64,000 bases of DNA from Planctomycetota bacterium (lineage in GTDB: Bacteria > Planctomycetota > UBA8108 > JACQVS01). The stretch spans positions 1 to 64,000 of the forward strand of contig JANQLS010000198.1 of NCBI GenBank assembly GCA_028280485.1, written 5' to 3'. Under the pieces are notes generated by a model that saw only the letters and a program-made list of their open reading frames with translations, had not been told where the DNA came from and made no database searches. Positions 1 through 9,780 of this stretch are shown here, piece after piece. The position numbers and the translations under genes are program-made. Position 1 is the stretch's first letter, and each line of letters opens with the position of its first letter.

Positions 1-11
1 GCTCCACTAAA

Positions 12-127
12 AATAGGCTAAAAGCCTATTGCAGTGCTAATGGAAGAAAGACCATTGGTCTTTCTTCGTGATTTGCGTGATCCCACGCAAATATAATTAG
101 TTCCTGTTATTCAACAGGAACTAATTA
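12..127. repeat. Four consecutive perfect hairpins: 12-30 (8-bp stem), 43-67 (11-bp), 71-92 (9-bp), 94-127 (15-bp)
   Basis: aataggct/agcctatt; gaagaaagacc/ggtctttcttc; atttgcgtg/cacgcaaat; taattagttcctgtt/aacaggaactaatta, all perfect with 3-4 nt loops. Confidence 0.85.
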
Positions 128-302
128 ACTATCTCGAAGCGCTAGCGAGGATTTTTTTTGGGGAGTCAGCTCAACTAATTGATTATTTAGAGTTTAATTT
201 ATCTATATAACTGAATGGCTTCGTACAGCACAGGCGTGTGCCTAGTACCAGCCGCACGCGGAAAGGCTGTGAATTTTTAGCCCAAAACCGATGAACTTTC
301 TT

Positions 303-444
303 TTATCCCTCGCTAAAGCTTCGGGCTTGAAGGGCGCGAATCGCTTTCATTGTTTAATTTTTAGCAAAGGATTTCACGCAATCTATCTATAAATAAGTAT
401 GGAAATTACTAACCTCCCAAGCCCGAAGCTTTAGCGAGGGATAA
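303..444. repeat. Inverted-repeat element, family A, variant arms
   Basis: 27-bp perfect arms ttatccctcgctaaagcttcgggcttg (303-329) and caagcccgaagctttagcgagggataa (418-444). Confidence 0.85.
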
Positions 445-526
445 TGGAGTGTCATTTGGCTTAAAGATTGATTTACACTAAAAATTCACAACCTCGGAGC
501 GTGCGGACTACTTTGTGCCGACTTCC

Positions 527-1570
527 CTAAGAATCACAATCCGGATAAGCCCCACAATCTAAATCATCTGGAGTCGGGTCCGGACCGCAAACACCATAGG
601 GTGAAGGGGGAGGATCTGTTCCTAAGAATTGATGCGATAAGAGAGCCAAAGGATCGGAAACATCTAAGACGCCATCATCATTGACGTCACCTGAATCTAA
701 ACAAAGAAGATTAAACGTTCCGAGGAATTGATAAGCCAATATATTCACTACATCGGTGATGTCAGCGGCATTATCTTCATTGACGTCACCGCGACGAAAA
801 GTTACTTCTTCTTGTTCTGTGGTGATTTCAAATCCTGAAGCCAAGGTACCATTGGTGATATCAGGGATCGGATCATCCGTACAATCCCAATTAGCGGGAT
901 TCGCTAAAGCTCCCTTTAATTGGTTGATCGTTCCCGTTGATGGACCCGTGTAATAACAGTTGTCAAATTCCTCGCCAGGAACGGGGCCGGCTCCAACAGC
1001 GACGGCGTTTATGTTATTAGTGAGCCCTGGATACAAATTTGTTTCAGTGACAAAGTTGGGTTCAGGTGAAGTCGTTCCCCAACGTGAAGCATTGGTATTA
1101 ACTGCAAATAGGTATTGATCGGGATCACCTGGAGATCCGGTATATACCGTGAGTTGATCGCCAAACTTTCCTAAGAGCAAAGTACCTGCTCCATCGCCCG
1201 TATCGACTCTTCGATATTCTTGGGGTAAGGGATCTCCGAAATTTCGAATCTGAACACTTCCTGCACGTAGTCCTTCTTCAGGAACGGTATAGCTCATCGT
1301 TCCATCAGTAACAGTGCGAGAACCTTGCAAGGAATTTCCAATGTAGCCTTGATCGGTGAAATACAAAACTTGCCCGGGATCTAAATCGATTAGAGTGACC
1401 CAAGCAAATTGATCTGGAATATCACTGTGAAGACCGATGATCGCGATGTCACCTTGCTCTTGTGCATTTGCAATGATTCCATTAACGCTAATGCTTATTA
1501 AAAGTATTAAGCTTTTAATTCCAAAATAGCGCGATGAATTTACTCGTGCGTTTTTGAATTGATGTCTCAT
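527..1570 (-). CDS. Secreted protein with C-terminal dockerin-like paired Ca-binding repeats
   Basis: N-terminal hydrophobic signal; GDVNEDNAADITDVVNILAYQFLG and GDVNDDGVLDVSDPLALLSHQFLG repeats followed by CGPDPTPDDLDC tail. Confidence 0.8.
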   Translation of the reverse strand: MRHQFKNARVNSSRYFGIKSLILLISISVNGIIANAQEQGDIAIIGLHSDIPDQFAWVTLIDLDPGQVLYFTDQGYIGNSLQGSRTVTDGTMSYTVPEEGLRAGSVQIRNFGDPLPQEYRRVDTGDGAGTLLLGKFGDQLTVYTGSPGDPDQYLFAVNTNASRWGTTSPEPNFVTETNLYPGLTNNINAVAVGAGPVPGEEFDNCYYTGPSTGTINQLKGALANPANWDCTDDPIPDITNGTLASGFEITTEQEEVTFRRGDVNEDNAADITDVVNILAYQFLGTFNLLCLDSGDVNDDGVLDVSDPLALLSHQFLGTDPPPSPYGVCGPDPTPDDLDCGAYPDCDS

Positions 1571-1797
1571 CGGTTGAAGCCCTAACCCTTGATGGTTCCT
1601 CGTTTGTAAGGTGTTTATCGGGGTAAATTAATGAGTAATGCTAGTAAAATTAAATTACCCACTATCAATTTTAAGGGTTTAAGACTTAAAATTGGAACTA
1701 AATAATTAGTGCTGGAAATACTAAATTAATTCTTCCTTCCAAATACATTCCATTTTCGTTTGGGTTCATTCAGGGTAAATCATGGGTTTGATGGGAA

Positions 1798-2256
1798 ATG
1801 ATCAATAATTCAAAACTATCACGCCGGAACTTGCTTTTAGGTGCAGCTAGCGTAGGAACGGGTTTAGCTGCAACTCGATTGAATGGAAGCAGTTCTCAAA
1901 GTACGCTTCAGCTTAAAGAAAAAACTAAGGGCTCAACTTTTAGAATGGCCGAGCTTAACAAAGAAACGTTTTTAACGTTTGTGAATCGAAACTTTAAGTT
2001 GTATGTCGAAGGACAATCCATCGATGTTGAACTCTTTGAAATTGAAGATGTAAAAATTGTTCCCCAAGTTGAGGGGCAAAATCTTTCAGAGATTCGACAA
2101 GAGCCTTTTACATTAATCTTTAAGGCTCCACTCGATGTTCAACTCCCTCAACAAAATTATCGTTTAGAGCATAAGGATCTCGGGGCATTAACGATCTTTA
2201 TGACTCCAATTCAACCATCGCAAGATGCCCAATATCTTCAAGCTCTGTTCAGTTAG
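1798..2256 (+). CDS. Tat-signal protein, DUF6916-like
   Basis: SRRNLLLGAASVG twin-arginine signal; LNKETFLTFVNRNFKL... core; adjacent to tail-collar gene. Confidence 0.6.
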   Translation: MINNSKLSRRNLLLGAASVGTGLAATRLNGSSSQSTLQLKEKTKGSTFRMAELNKETFLTFVNRNFKLYVEGQSIDVELFEIEDVKIVPQVEGQNLSEIRQEPFTLIFKAPLDVQLPQQNYRLEHKDLGALTIFMTPIQPSQDAQYLQALFS

Positions 2257-2268
2257 TAAGGTCGAATC

Positions 2269-2814
2269 ATGCCAAATGATCCTTTTATTGGTGAAATCAT
2301 AATGTTCGGTGGGACTTTTGCTCCCCGAGGGTGGGCTTTTTGTGATGGCTCTCTCTTACCGATTAATCAACATTCCGCTTTGTTTTCCATCTTAGGAACT
2401 ACCTACGGTGGTGATGGAAGAACGACTTTCGGGCTACCGGACCTCCGAGGCAGGGTTGCCATCCACGAAGGCACTGGCCCCGGATTGGAAAACCGTCGAT
2501 TAGGGGCGAAAGGTGGAGATGAGGAGCATACCCTAACTACGCAACAAATGCCTCGTCACGATCACAACACTTCAGTTACAACTAACTGTACGACTCAAGC
2601 AGGTACCTCAGATAATCCTGAAGATAAATACTGGGCGTCCTCCAAAGAGGGCGACCTCGCTTATCGAGCTAATTCTGGAAATCAAATGGCCTCTGATGCA
2701 GTAGAGGTGAGTTTAAGTAATGCTGGGGGTGGGCAGCCTCATAACAATATGCAACCGTTTTTAGTTGTGAACTATATCATTGCTCTTCAAGGAACTTTCC
2801 CTTCGAGAGCTTGA
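2269..2814 (+). CDS. Phage tail collar domain protein (microcystin-dependent protein/MdpB-like)
   Basis: PFIGEIIMFGGTFAPRGWAFCDGSLLPINQHSALFSILGTTYGGDGRTTFGLPDLRGR and NMQPFLVVNYIIALQG are diagnostic. Confidence 0.93.
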   Translation: MPNDPFIGEIIMFGGTFAPRGWAFCDGSLLPINQHSALFSILGTTYGGDGRTTFGLPDLRGRVAIHEGTGPGLENRRLGAKGGDEEHTLTTQQMPRHDHNTSVTTNCTTQAGTSDNPEDKYWASSKEGDLAYRANSGNQMASDAVEVSLSNAGGGQPHNNMQPFLVVNYIIALQGTFPSRA

Positions 2815-2888
2815 TCCATTCCGAGCAGGTATTTGAGGAAATTAGAGCCTTTCCCCTCAACCTGTCTAATTTGCAGCTATTCCTTTAT

Positions 2889-2951
2889 AATAAGTTCCTG
2901 ATTTTTGCACGCGACAATTTCACAGTGCAGAAACCAGGAACTTATTTTTTT
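2889..2951 (+). terminator. Rho-independent-like terminator after the tail-collar gene
   Basis: 12-bp stem aataagttcctg (2889-2900)/caggaacttatt (2935-2946), nested tgcac/gtgca, followed by T-run. Confidence 0.65.
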
Positions 2952-2977
2952 CTAATCCTTCACTTTAAGGGATCCAT

Positions 2978-4237
2978 TTGGAGACCGATCAAGATGACCC
3001 GCAACCGGCTGAGCTGAGGCGAAATTTTTTCAGCTTAGCCGCCCACTATATCTGTTTGCGAACGGCTTGGATCTTCAAGACCGAAAGTGTCATCATGCCT
3101 GCGTTCTTAGATATTATCGCAGGGCAAGGTTGGGTACGAGGTTGCCTACCGGTTCTAAATCGTGTAGCTCAAAGCATTCCCCCCTTGTTGTTAGCGGATT
3201 CCATTCGCCGAAAGCCTCTCAAGCGAAAATTCGTTTTTACTACGACTTTTCTGATGGCTATCCCTTTTCTCATTCTCGCCATTATTTGGGGGGTGATGGA
3301 TGGAAAGAACTTTACGGGGTTTGCCGCTTTATTCCTTTTTCTCTACACCATCTTTTTTGTTTTCAGCGGCCTTCAACAATCGGGGATTGCTACTCTTCAG
3401 GGTAAATTAGTTCCCGTTACCAAGCGCGGTCGATTGATGGGGGTGGCGGGGGTCATCGGTTCCATCATGGCGGTCGGGTGCGCGTTAGCTTTCATGGGGA
3501 AGTGGTTGGAGTTACCCAATGGTGGCTACCATTTGATCTTTGGATTTACGGGAGTCGGATTCCTGATTTCTAGTTTTGCGATCGCGGGGGCCAATGAAAG
3601 ACCTGACATAGCTGAAGAATCATCGCGGCCGAAAACTAATGTGTTCAAGCGAGCATGGAGTCTGTTTCTAAAGGACCACGCCTTTAGGAAAGTCGCCATT
3701 GTTTCGATGTTACTGATGAGTACTCAGCTTCTCTTCCCTCATTACCAAGCTTTAGCAAATGTGCGCTTTTCGGATTTTGACAAAAGGCATCTCATGATCT
3801 GGGTGGTCTGTCAAAATGTCGGTGTGGGAGTTGTCTCTGTATTTTCAGGTTGGGTCGCAGATAAATTTGGAAACCGCTTAGCCATACGATTTGCTACTGT
3901 CTTTACGACTTTAGTTCCGATCTTAGCGTTAGCCATGTCGGCAGGTCCATACAAGTCGAGCAGCATCTCCTTCAGCGCCGTTTTTGTCGGCATCGCTTGG
4001 GTTCCCGTTTCGATGCGTCTATTTACGAACTACATTCTCGAAATCTCTGACTCCGAAAATCATCCCTTTTACGTTGGCAGTCTCAAGGTTTGTTTTGCTG
4101 TTCCGTTCATCCTTTCACCCTTCGTAGGAGTCATGGTGGATTTAACCGGCTTCGATGGCGTTTTCATCGGAATCGCAGCCTTATCCCTCTTCGGCCTAAT
4201 CGGTACATTCCGAATGGTAGAACCGCGCCAAGGGTAG
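2978..4237 (+). CDS. MFS transporter
   Basis: 419 aa, about 12 hydrophobic segments, VPVTKRGRLMGVAGVIGS and VADKFGNRLAIRF loop motifs. Confidence 0.8.
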   Translation: METDQDDPQPAELRRNFFSLAAHYICLRTAWIFKTESVIMPAFLDIIAGQGWVRGCLPVLNRVAQSIPPLLLADSIRRKPLKRKFVFTTTFLMAIPFLILAIIWGVMDGKNFTGFAALFLFLYTIFFVFSGLQQSGIATLQGKLVPVTKRGRLMGVAGVIGSIMAVGCALAFMGKWLELPNGGYHLIFGFTGVGFLISSFAIAGANERPDIAEESSRPKTNVFKRAWSLFLKDHAFRKVAIVSMLLMSTQLLFPHYQALANVRFSDFDKRHLMIWVVCQNVGVGVVSVFSGWVADKFGNRLAIRFATVFTTLVPILALAMSAGPYKSSSISFSAVFVGIAWVPVSMRLFTNYILEISDSENHPFYVGSLKVCFAVPFILSPFVGVMVDLTGFDGVFIGIAALSLFGLIGTFRMVEPRQG

Positions 4238-4263
4238 TAGTAGGCTCGCTCCGCGAGTCGTAA

Positions 4264-4300
4264 GGTAGCAGGCACACGCTGTGTGTCGTCGAAGCGAAAC
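4264..4300. repeat. Palindromic repeat family D (GGTAGYAGGCACACGCTGTGTG...)
   Basis: ggtagcaggcacacgctgtgtgtcgtcgaagcgaaac; related to 217-249, 6471-6503, 20785-21027. Confidence 0.7.
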
Positions 4301-4359
4301 GATTGCATCGATTAAATAAGTCATTAATAATATTTAAGTTTTGTTGAACTTAAAAAGAC

Positions 4360-4448
4360 CCCTCGCTAGCGCTTCGGGCTAGTTAATAAATTTCTTCCAA
4401 GTCAGATTGTAAATATTAAACTTAACTAGCCCGAAGCGCTAGCGAGGG
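4360..4448. repeat. Inverted-repeat element, family A
   Basis: 27-bp perfect arms ccctcgctagcgcttcgggctagttaa (4360-4386) and ttaactagcccgaagcgctagcgaggg (4422-4448). Confidence 0.9.
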
Positions 4449-4503
4449 AAAGAACACCATTTAGAATACCAAGGTGAGTCAGCCTCTATTCCTGAGATTT
4501 TTA

Positions 4504-4601
4504 CTGCCGCCCTTACAGGGCTTTAATGATTTTGAACACCAACCCAGGGCGCCGCTTCGCTCTGCCCTGGGCTATGAAGTTATGGGCTTTCAGCCCTTGG
4601 T
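4504..4601. repeat. Dispersed palindromic repeat, family C copy 1
   Basis: ctgccgcccttacagggct...aacccagggcgccgcttcgctctgccctgggctatgaagtt...cagcccttgg, near-identical to 6106-6203. Confidence 0.85.
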
Positions 4602-4718
4602 AATAACGCTCTACTGAACTTTAAATGGATAACTGAAGTCGTCGCCTATTTTGTTTGGTAACATTTGAGGTTTATTCGATTTAACAATTTCTGATCGCAA
4701 GGTGAACCTGAGTTCTAA

Positions 4719-6011
4719 ATGAACTTGTTTGTGAGTTCTATGAAACCTAAAAGTATAGCTTTTTTTAAATTTCTCATTCTCTTATTACCAGGATTCGGTT
4801 GCCAATTCTTCGATGGCACTCAACACCTGTCTAAGGGTTGGACCGTCTATTCTCCTCAACATAAAGTCTGGTCGATTCATGGGCAGCCTAAACGACCTCC
4901 TGAAAAATCTAAGAGAGCTAAAGGATTTACTGGAAGACTGGTCCAACTTCCAGAGGAAGGACCTCGTGATTCATTTCTCGTCCATTTTTTCACGTGGACG
5001 GACAGAATTGATTTTGAAGATCTATCTCAATTAGAAGACGCTTATAAGAATCGAAGCCAGCAATTTAAGAGGGAAGAAGCGCAAGCCAAGTTTCGACTGA
5101 GAAATCTAAAGGACAATTTAAATCAAGAGCCCACGGGTCCAAACATCATATTGAAAATCAAAGATATCGATGCTCGACTCACTGCGCTTCAAGTTCCGGG
5201 CCCTTTGTCAGACCCAGGAATGGTGTTTGATTTAGTGGGGGAGTCGGTAGATTTAAAAATCTTTGAGCTCTACAACGTTGACAGTGAGGGAACAGTACTA
5301 TTCGATAAATCCGTTGGGAAAGTCTCTATCTCTATGCTTTTAGAGCAAATTGAAGAGAGAAAGTTAAAGAGTCAAAAGCCTATAAGGTACAAATTCATTT
5401 CTACTGTCAAAAGCGAGTTGAAAAAAAACTCAGAAGAACCATTTAAACAAGCTTTCGAAGAATATCTATCCAACTGCCCCGAATCCTCGCTCCACTGCCA
5501 TTACACCCAACTCGAATGGCTCGACGCCGTTCGGCGAAAAGAACATCTTCCCAAAGTCATCCAAGCCGCCGATGAAGTCATAAAAGTAGTTAAAGCCGAT
5601 CCCGACCATCGAGAACTCTACATCGACGCTCTCTACCGAAAAGGACGAGCCTTAGCCTACATGGAACTCCCCGATGTGATCACAAAGCATCCTATCGAAG
5701 ATCCTCTAGCTCATGAACGATTGTTTCAAGCTACCTACGATGAACTCTCTTCTTTAGTAGACATGGAGAGCAAAAAATATTTCTTACTTCATATTCGTTA
5801 TCTTCGTCGAAAAGGTTTGTATGGTTTAGCACTTGAAGTTCTTCAAAAACATATCGATGCTGGAGACGCACCCTATCTCTACTACAAAAAACGCCGCGAC
5901 CTCTACGGTTTGTGCGGTTGGGGGCATCGATGGATGCGAGAAGGGGAGCGCTTGCTTCATCTGTTTCCTAAAGTGCCTGGGCGATTGGGTGAGAAGATGC
6001 CAACAAGGTAG
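4719..6011 (+). CDS. Hypothetical lipoprotein
   Basis: 430 aa; lipobox-like LPGFGC after hydrophobic N-terminus; no recognised family. Confidence 0.6.
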   Translation: MNLFVSSMKPKSIAFFKFLILLLPGFGCQFFDGTQHLSKGWTVYSPQHKVWSIHGQPKRPPEKSKRAKGFTGRLVQLPEEGPRDSFLVHFFTWTDRIDFEDLSQLEDAYKNRSQQFKREEAQAKFRLRNLKDNLNQEPTGPNIILKIKDIDARLTALQVPGPLSDPGMVFDLVGESVDLKIFELYNVDSEGTVLFDKSVGKVSISMLLEQIEERKLKSQKPIRYKFISTVKSELKKNSEEPFKQAFEEYLSNCPESSLHCHYTQLEWLDAVRRKEHLPKVIQAADEVIKVVKADPDHRELYIDALYRKGRALAYMELPDVITKHPIEDPLAHERLFQATYDELSSLVDMESKKYFLLHIRYLRRKGLYGLALEVLQKHIDAGDAPYLYYKKRRDLYGLCGWGHRWMREGERLLHLFPKVPGRLGEKMPTR

Positions 6012-6105
6012 TAGCCGTCGGAGCGAAACGCATTAATTGAAAATTAAAACTAAAAGTACATCAGATTGAACTTTAAAATATATCGCTCAAATCCTAAATT
6101 TCAAA

Positions 6106-6203
6106 CTGCCGCCCTTACAGGGCTCGATTCACTCCAACTCCCAACCCAGGGCGCCGCTTTGCTCTGCCCTGGGCTATGAAGTTACGGGCTTACAGCCCTT
6201 GGT
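6106..6203. repeat. Dispersed palindromic repeat, family C copy 2
   Basis: ctgccgcccttacagggctcg...cccagggcgccgctttgctctgccctgggctatgaagtt...cagcccttgg. Confidence 0.85.
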
Positions 6204-6381
6204 TGTATCGTTAGCTTCAAGGCAATAGGATTGTTAGAGGTTGTTGTTTATATGGTTTGCTCAGTTTGTTATCGAGCCTGGCTATATTGCGTGAATCCAA
6301 AATAATGAAAACTTCACGATTAGTTTTCACCTAGCCCTTTTTAAAAGCTCTTCTTCCAAATCAGAGATTGAAAATTTAAGC

Positions 6382-6409
6382 TTAACTAGCCCGAAGCGCT
6401 AGCGAGGGG
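6382..6409. repeat. Family A, solitary right arm with homologous internal flank
   Basis: ttaactagcccgaagcgctagcgagggg; upstream cttccaaatcagagattgaaaat.. matches the interior of the 4360-4448 element. Confidence 0.75.
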
Positions 6410-6505
6410 TTTATTGTTGTCAGTTCAACTCAAATTTTATTTAGGTTTTAACTCATCAGTTGAATCGTTGTGCTTCGATGGCACACGGCGTGTGCCTACT
6501 ACCAT

Positions 6506-6544
6506 AAAAAAAGGCCTGCATTCTTCGAATGCAGGCCTTTTTTT
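6506..6544. terminator. Perfect bidirectional rho-independent-like terminator
   Basis: 18-bp stem aaaaaaaggcctgcattc/gaatgcaggccttttttt, 3-nt loop, just downstream of the minus-strand CDS ending at 6560. Confidence 0.9.
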
Positions 6545-6559
6545 CGTATCAACAGAAGA

Positions 6560-7909
6560 TCAAGTTAAACCGTCGATCTCCCATCCTTTTCGGTACTCAC
6601 GACCGACGAAGGCGTTGGCTTCTTTGAAGTTGGTGACTTTCATCTTTTCGCTGTTCCAACGTAGTTTTTGACCGGGGAACCGTTTGGCAAGGTTACCAAG
6701 GAGGACGGTTTCCGTCATTGGAGCGGCGTAGTCCCAGTGAGCCGTCGTACGGGTGAGGCCGCGTTGAGCGTCGATGAAAGTGAACCAGTGGTTCAAGCTC
6801 TCTAATTTTTCGAACTTATGGTTGGCATACTGTTCGTCGGGTAAGAGGCGAGGAGGTGCACTCATGTGAGGAATCAATAATGTTCCTTTGGTTCCGACGA
6901 GGATTGAGCCCTGTGAAGGAAGCTTTTGGCCTTTAGGCAAAGCTAATTCATGGGGAGGATGGTGCCCCTTGCGGTAGCCACCATCGTGCCAAGTCAGTTT
7001 GACTTTTCCGGCGGTGTAAGCCGTGCCAGGGAATTCGTAGAAAACCTTACCCGCATTGGGCCAGGTTTCATTTTTAGGTGCTTCGCACTTAGCAACTACG
7101 CTGGACGGAGTTCCTAATGCCGTTGCCGTCACGACGGGATCGAAGAGATGGCAACCCATGTCACCTAAGTTTCCGGTTCCGAAATCCATCCAACTCCACC
7201 AATTTTTGGGGTGGTAGGTTCTTAAACCGAAGGGACGCTCAGGGGCGACTCCTAGCCACAAGTCCCAGTGAATATGGGCTGGGGGCTTTTGAGGATTCTT
7301 GGGGCGGCCGTTGTTGCTCCAGGCGCGGTCGGCCCAGATGTGAATTTCTTTAACTAAACCGATAGCGCCTGATTTCACCCAATGAACGGCAGTTCGATAA
7401 TTCGAATGCGAATGGATTTGAGTTCCCATTTGAGTGACCACGCCAGCTTCATTCGCGGCTTTTCTCAATTTGCGAGCTTCGTCAATTTCGTGGGTCAAAG
7501 GTTTTTGGCAGTAACAGTTCTTGCCAGCTTTGACGGCAGTCATAGCGATGGGCGCATGCATGTGGTCGGGAGTGGTGACGTGACAAGAATCGAAATTTTT
7601 GTTTTCTTTGTCGATGAGCTTTCTGAAATCGTTGTAGGTGAATTTCACACTACTGTATTTTGATTTCGCTTCTGCGATATGAGAATCATCGATATCACAG
7701 AGACCGACAATTTCGACCTCTTTATGCTTGGCGATCTGCATGAGATCGTGTCCACCCATTCCCTTACAACCGAAGGCGACGTGACGAACTTTGCTGTTGA
7801 CGGGATATGCGGTTGCCAGTGCGGATCCAACCGAAGGAAGGATGACTGGAGTAGCAAGACCCGTGGCAGCAACTTTAACAAAATTTCTTCGACTTGTTTT
7901 TTTAGACAT
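6560..7909 (-). CDS. Gfo/Idh/MocA family oxidoreductase, Tat-exported
   Basis: SRRNFVKVAATG Tat signal; HVAFGCKGMGGHDL Rossmann; GKNCYCQKPLTHEIDEAR (EKP-type motif). Confidence 0.92.
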   Translation of the reverse strand: MSKKTSRRNFVKVAATGLATPVILPSVGSALATAYPVNSKVRHVAFGCKGMGGHDLMQIAKHKEVEIVGLCDIDDSHIAEAKSKYSSVKFTYNDFRKLIDKENKNFDSCHVTTPDHMHAPIAMTAVKAGKNCYCQKPLTHEIDEARKLRKAANEAGVVTQMGTQIHSHSNYRTAVHWVKSGAIGLVKEIHIWADRAWSNNGRPKNPQKPPAHIHWDLWLGVAPERPFGLRTYHPKNWWSWMDFGTGNLGDMGCHLFDPVVTATALGTPSSVVAKCEAPKNETWPNAGKVFYEFPGTAYTAGKVKLTWHDGGYRKGHHPPHELALPKGQKLPSQGSILVGTKGTLLIPHMSAPPRLLPDEQYANHKFEKLESLNHWFTFIDAQRGLTRTTAHWDYAAPMTETVLLGNLAKRFPGQKLRWNSEKMKVTNFKEANAFVGREYRKGWEIDGLT

Positions 7910-8262
7910 GTGTAGATTACTCCGAGTTCGATGCGAGGTAGCTAATTCCTTATAGCCAAATTCGCCAGAATTTGGGTGAGAGGGTTTTGAAGTTTGTAGT
8001 TAAAGGGGTCTAAAGACTGGCGTCTTTGGCTACAACTTCGACTACCTGTTTCGGTTACATGTATTTTGAGACCAATATTCAACTCTGAAGGCACGATACG
8101 CCTTAGATCTTTATCTATGACGAGTTAGCAGAGGTGCTATTCAGAAATTCTTTCTCCAATTCAATACCCTACCACAAATTCGCCACGGTTTGGAAAGTGG
8201 GAAATGGAAATCAGGCAAGAATTTGAACTAAAGACTGTTTAAAAGCGATGAACGTGGGAAAT

Positions 8263-9648
8263 TCACCGCTTTTTCTTCGAATATGGGGATGTTTTTGACT
8301 GAGGAGTAGCGTTGAGGGAGACCGTTTTCTTCCAGTTTTCCCAGGCTTTCATAAGAGCTTTTAGGCGCTCGGGGTGTTGCTTGGCTAAGTTGTTTTTTTC
8401 ACTCAGATCAGTCTTTAGGTTGAAGAGCCCTGGCCCCTTCAAGTTGCGAGCAAATTGAATATATTTCCAATCGCCAATTCGAGCGGCTCGTTGTTTCCCG
8501 AACTCCCAAAATAAGGCTCGGTCATCAAATGTTCCATTATTTAAGAAGACCTTTTTTAGACTTTTTCCATCGAAGGTGGAAGTTATCTTTTGATCCTGCA
8601 CCCCCGCTAAATCTAAAAGGGTTGGAGTGATGTCCAACGTGATCGCCATCGCATCTGTTTTTGTATCAGGTTCGATCTTCCCCGGCCACCAGGCGATCGC
8701 AGGTTCGCGGTGACCTCCTTCAAAGAGTTGCCCTTTGGTTCCTCGAAGAACACCATTAAATCCGAAGGAGGTCGCGCCGTTGTCGGAGAAAAACATCACC
8801 AATGTATTTTTTTCAATTCCGAGTTCCTTCACCTTATCGACGATCTCGCCGATACCCTTATCCATCTCTTGGATCATCTCTTTAAGCGCACGTAATTTGA
8901 ATTCACGGGATCTCGGTTCCCCAACCGCTTTTCCTTCCACGCGAAACGCAGGGTCGTTAGGACCCTGATAGGGCGTGTGGGGCGCTTCGTGTGCAACATA
9001 GGCGAAAAAGGGTTTCTTGTGATTCTCTTGAATGAACTCGATGGTGTTTTTTGTGATGAGATGAGTGGAATAGCCTTTCACCCGTTTGCGTTTCGTATTT
9101 TCCCACCAATCGTGAAAGCCCATACGATCAAGATGATTGTGGAAGTCGATATTGCCACTGACGTATCCCTTAAAGGTATCGAAGCCTTGATGTACGGGAT
9201 TGTACTTTTCTAAGTATCCCAGATGCCATTTGCCGAAGCAGCCAGTGGTGTAGCCGGCTTTTTTCAGATATTCAGCGATCGTTTTTTCAACGAGTTGGAG
9301 TCCGTGGTGCCGGTTCTTTTTCGGGTCTGCGTTGATGACGCCAGGAACAGAGGCGCGTTGTTGGTAGCGCCCGGTCATCAAACCAGCGCGAGTGGGGCTG
9401 CAGACAGGGCCGCTGGAATGAAAGTCAGTAAAGCTCAAACCTTCTTTTGCCAATTGATCCAAGCGAGGAGTCTTGAAGGATTTATTTCCGTAACAACTCA
9501 AATCTCCGTACCCCAAATCATCCGCCATGATGATGATGAAGTTGGGGAGGGATGGAGTTTTAGCTTCATTTGCAAATGAAACGGAGGAACAAGCAACTAG
9601 CCAAAGAAAGAGAATGGTTTGTGTTGGTTTGAGCATGGTTGCAACCAA
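8263..9648 (-). CDS. Sulfatase (arylsulfatase A-like)
   Basis: NFIIIMADDLGYGDLSCYGN; GPVCSPTRAGLMTGRY Cys-type formylglycine motif. ATG start probably at 9636 (track uses TTG). Confidence 0.95.
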   Translation of the reverse strand: MVATMLKPTQTILFLWLVACSSVSFANEAKTPSLPNFIIIMADDLGYGDLSCYGNKSFKTPRLDQLAKEGLSFTDFHSSGPVCSPTRAGLMTGRYQQRASVPGVINADPKKNRHHGLQLVEKTIAEYLKKAGYTTGCFGKWHLGYLEKYNPVHQGFDTFKGYVSGNIDFHNHLDRMGFHDWWENTKRKRVKGYSTHLITKNTIEFIQENHKKPFFAYVAHEAPHTPYQGPNDPAFRVEGKAVGEPRSREFKLRALKEMIQEMDKGIGEIVDKVKELGIEKNTLVMFFSDNGATSFGFNGVLRGTKGQLFEGGHREPAIAWWPGKIEPDTKTDAMAITLDITPTLLDLAGVQDQKITSTFDGKSLKKVFLNNGTFDDRALFWEFGKQRAARIGDWKYIQFARNLKGPGLFNLKTDLSEKNNLAKQHPERLKALMKAWENWKKTVSLNATPQSKTSPYSKKKR

Positions 9649-9692
9649 ATTTGCCCGAATTTGGGGGGAGGAATTTTAAAGGGTAATAACCG

Positions 9693-9754
9693 TTAACTAG
9701 CCCGAAGCGCTAGCGAGGGTTAAATTCCCCCCGCTAGCGCTTCGGGCTAGTTAA
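9693..9754. repeat. Inverted-repeat element, family A, short loop
   Basis: ttaactagcccgaagcgctagcgaggg (9693-9719) vs ccccgctagcgcttcgggctagttaa (to 9754). Confidence 0.85.
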
Positions 9755-9780
9755 ATAATTTTTACTAGAGCTTCCAACTT

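Noticed and set aside
1798-2814. Prophage or phage-tail-like injection system
   Set aside because: Only a lone tail-collar protein and a DUF6916-like partner; no sheath, baseplate, AAA+ or capsid genes nearby.
2811-3017. 68-aa ORF overlapping the terminator hairpin after the tail-collar gene
   Set aside because: Spans the hairpin and T-run, no family resemblance, and overlaps the MFS start.
6414-6671. 85-aa plus-strand ORF
   Set aside because: Built from family D repeat, terminator and antisense of the Gfo/Idh gene; spurious.
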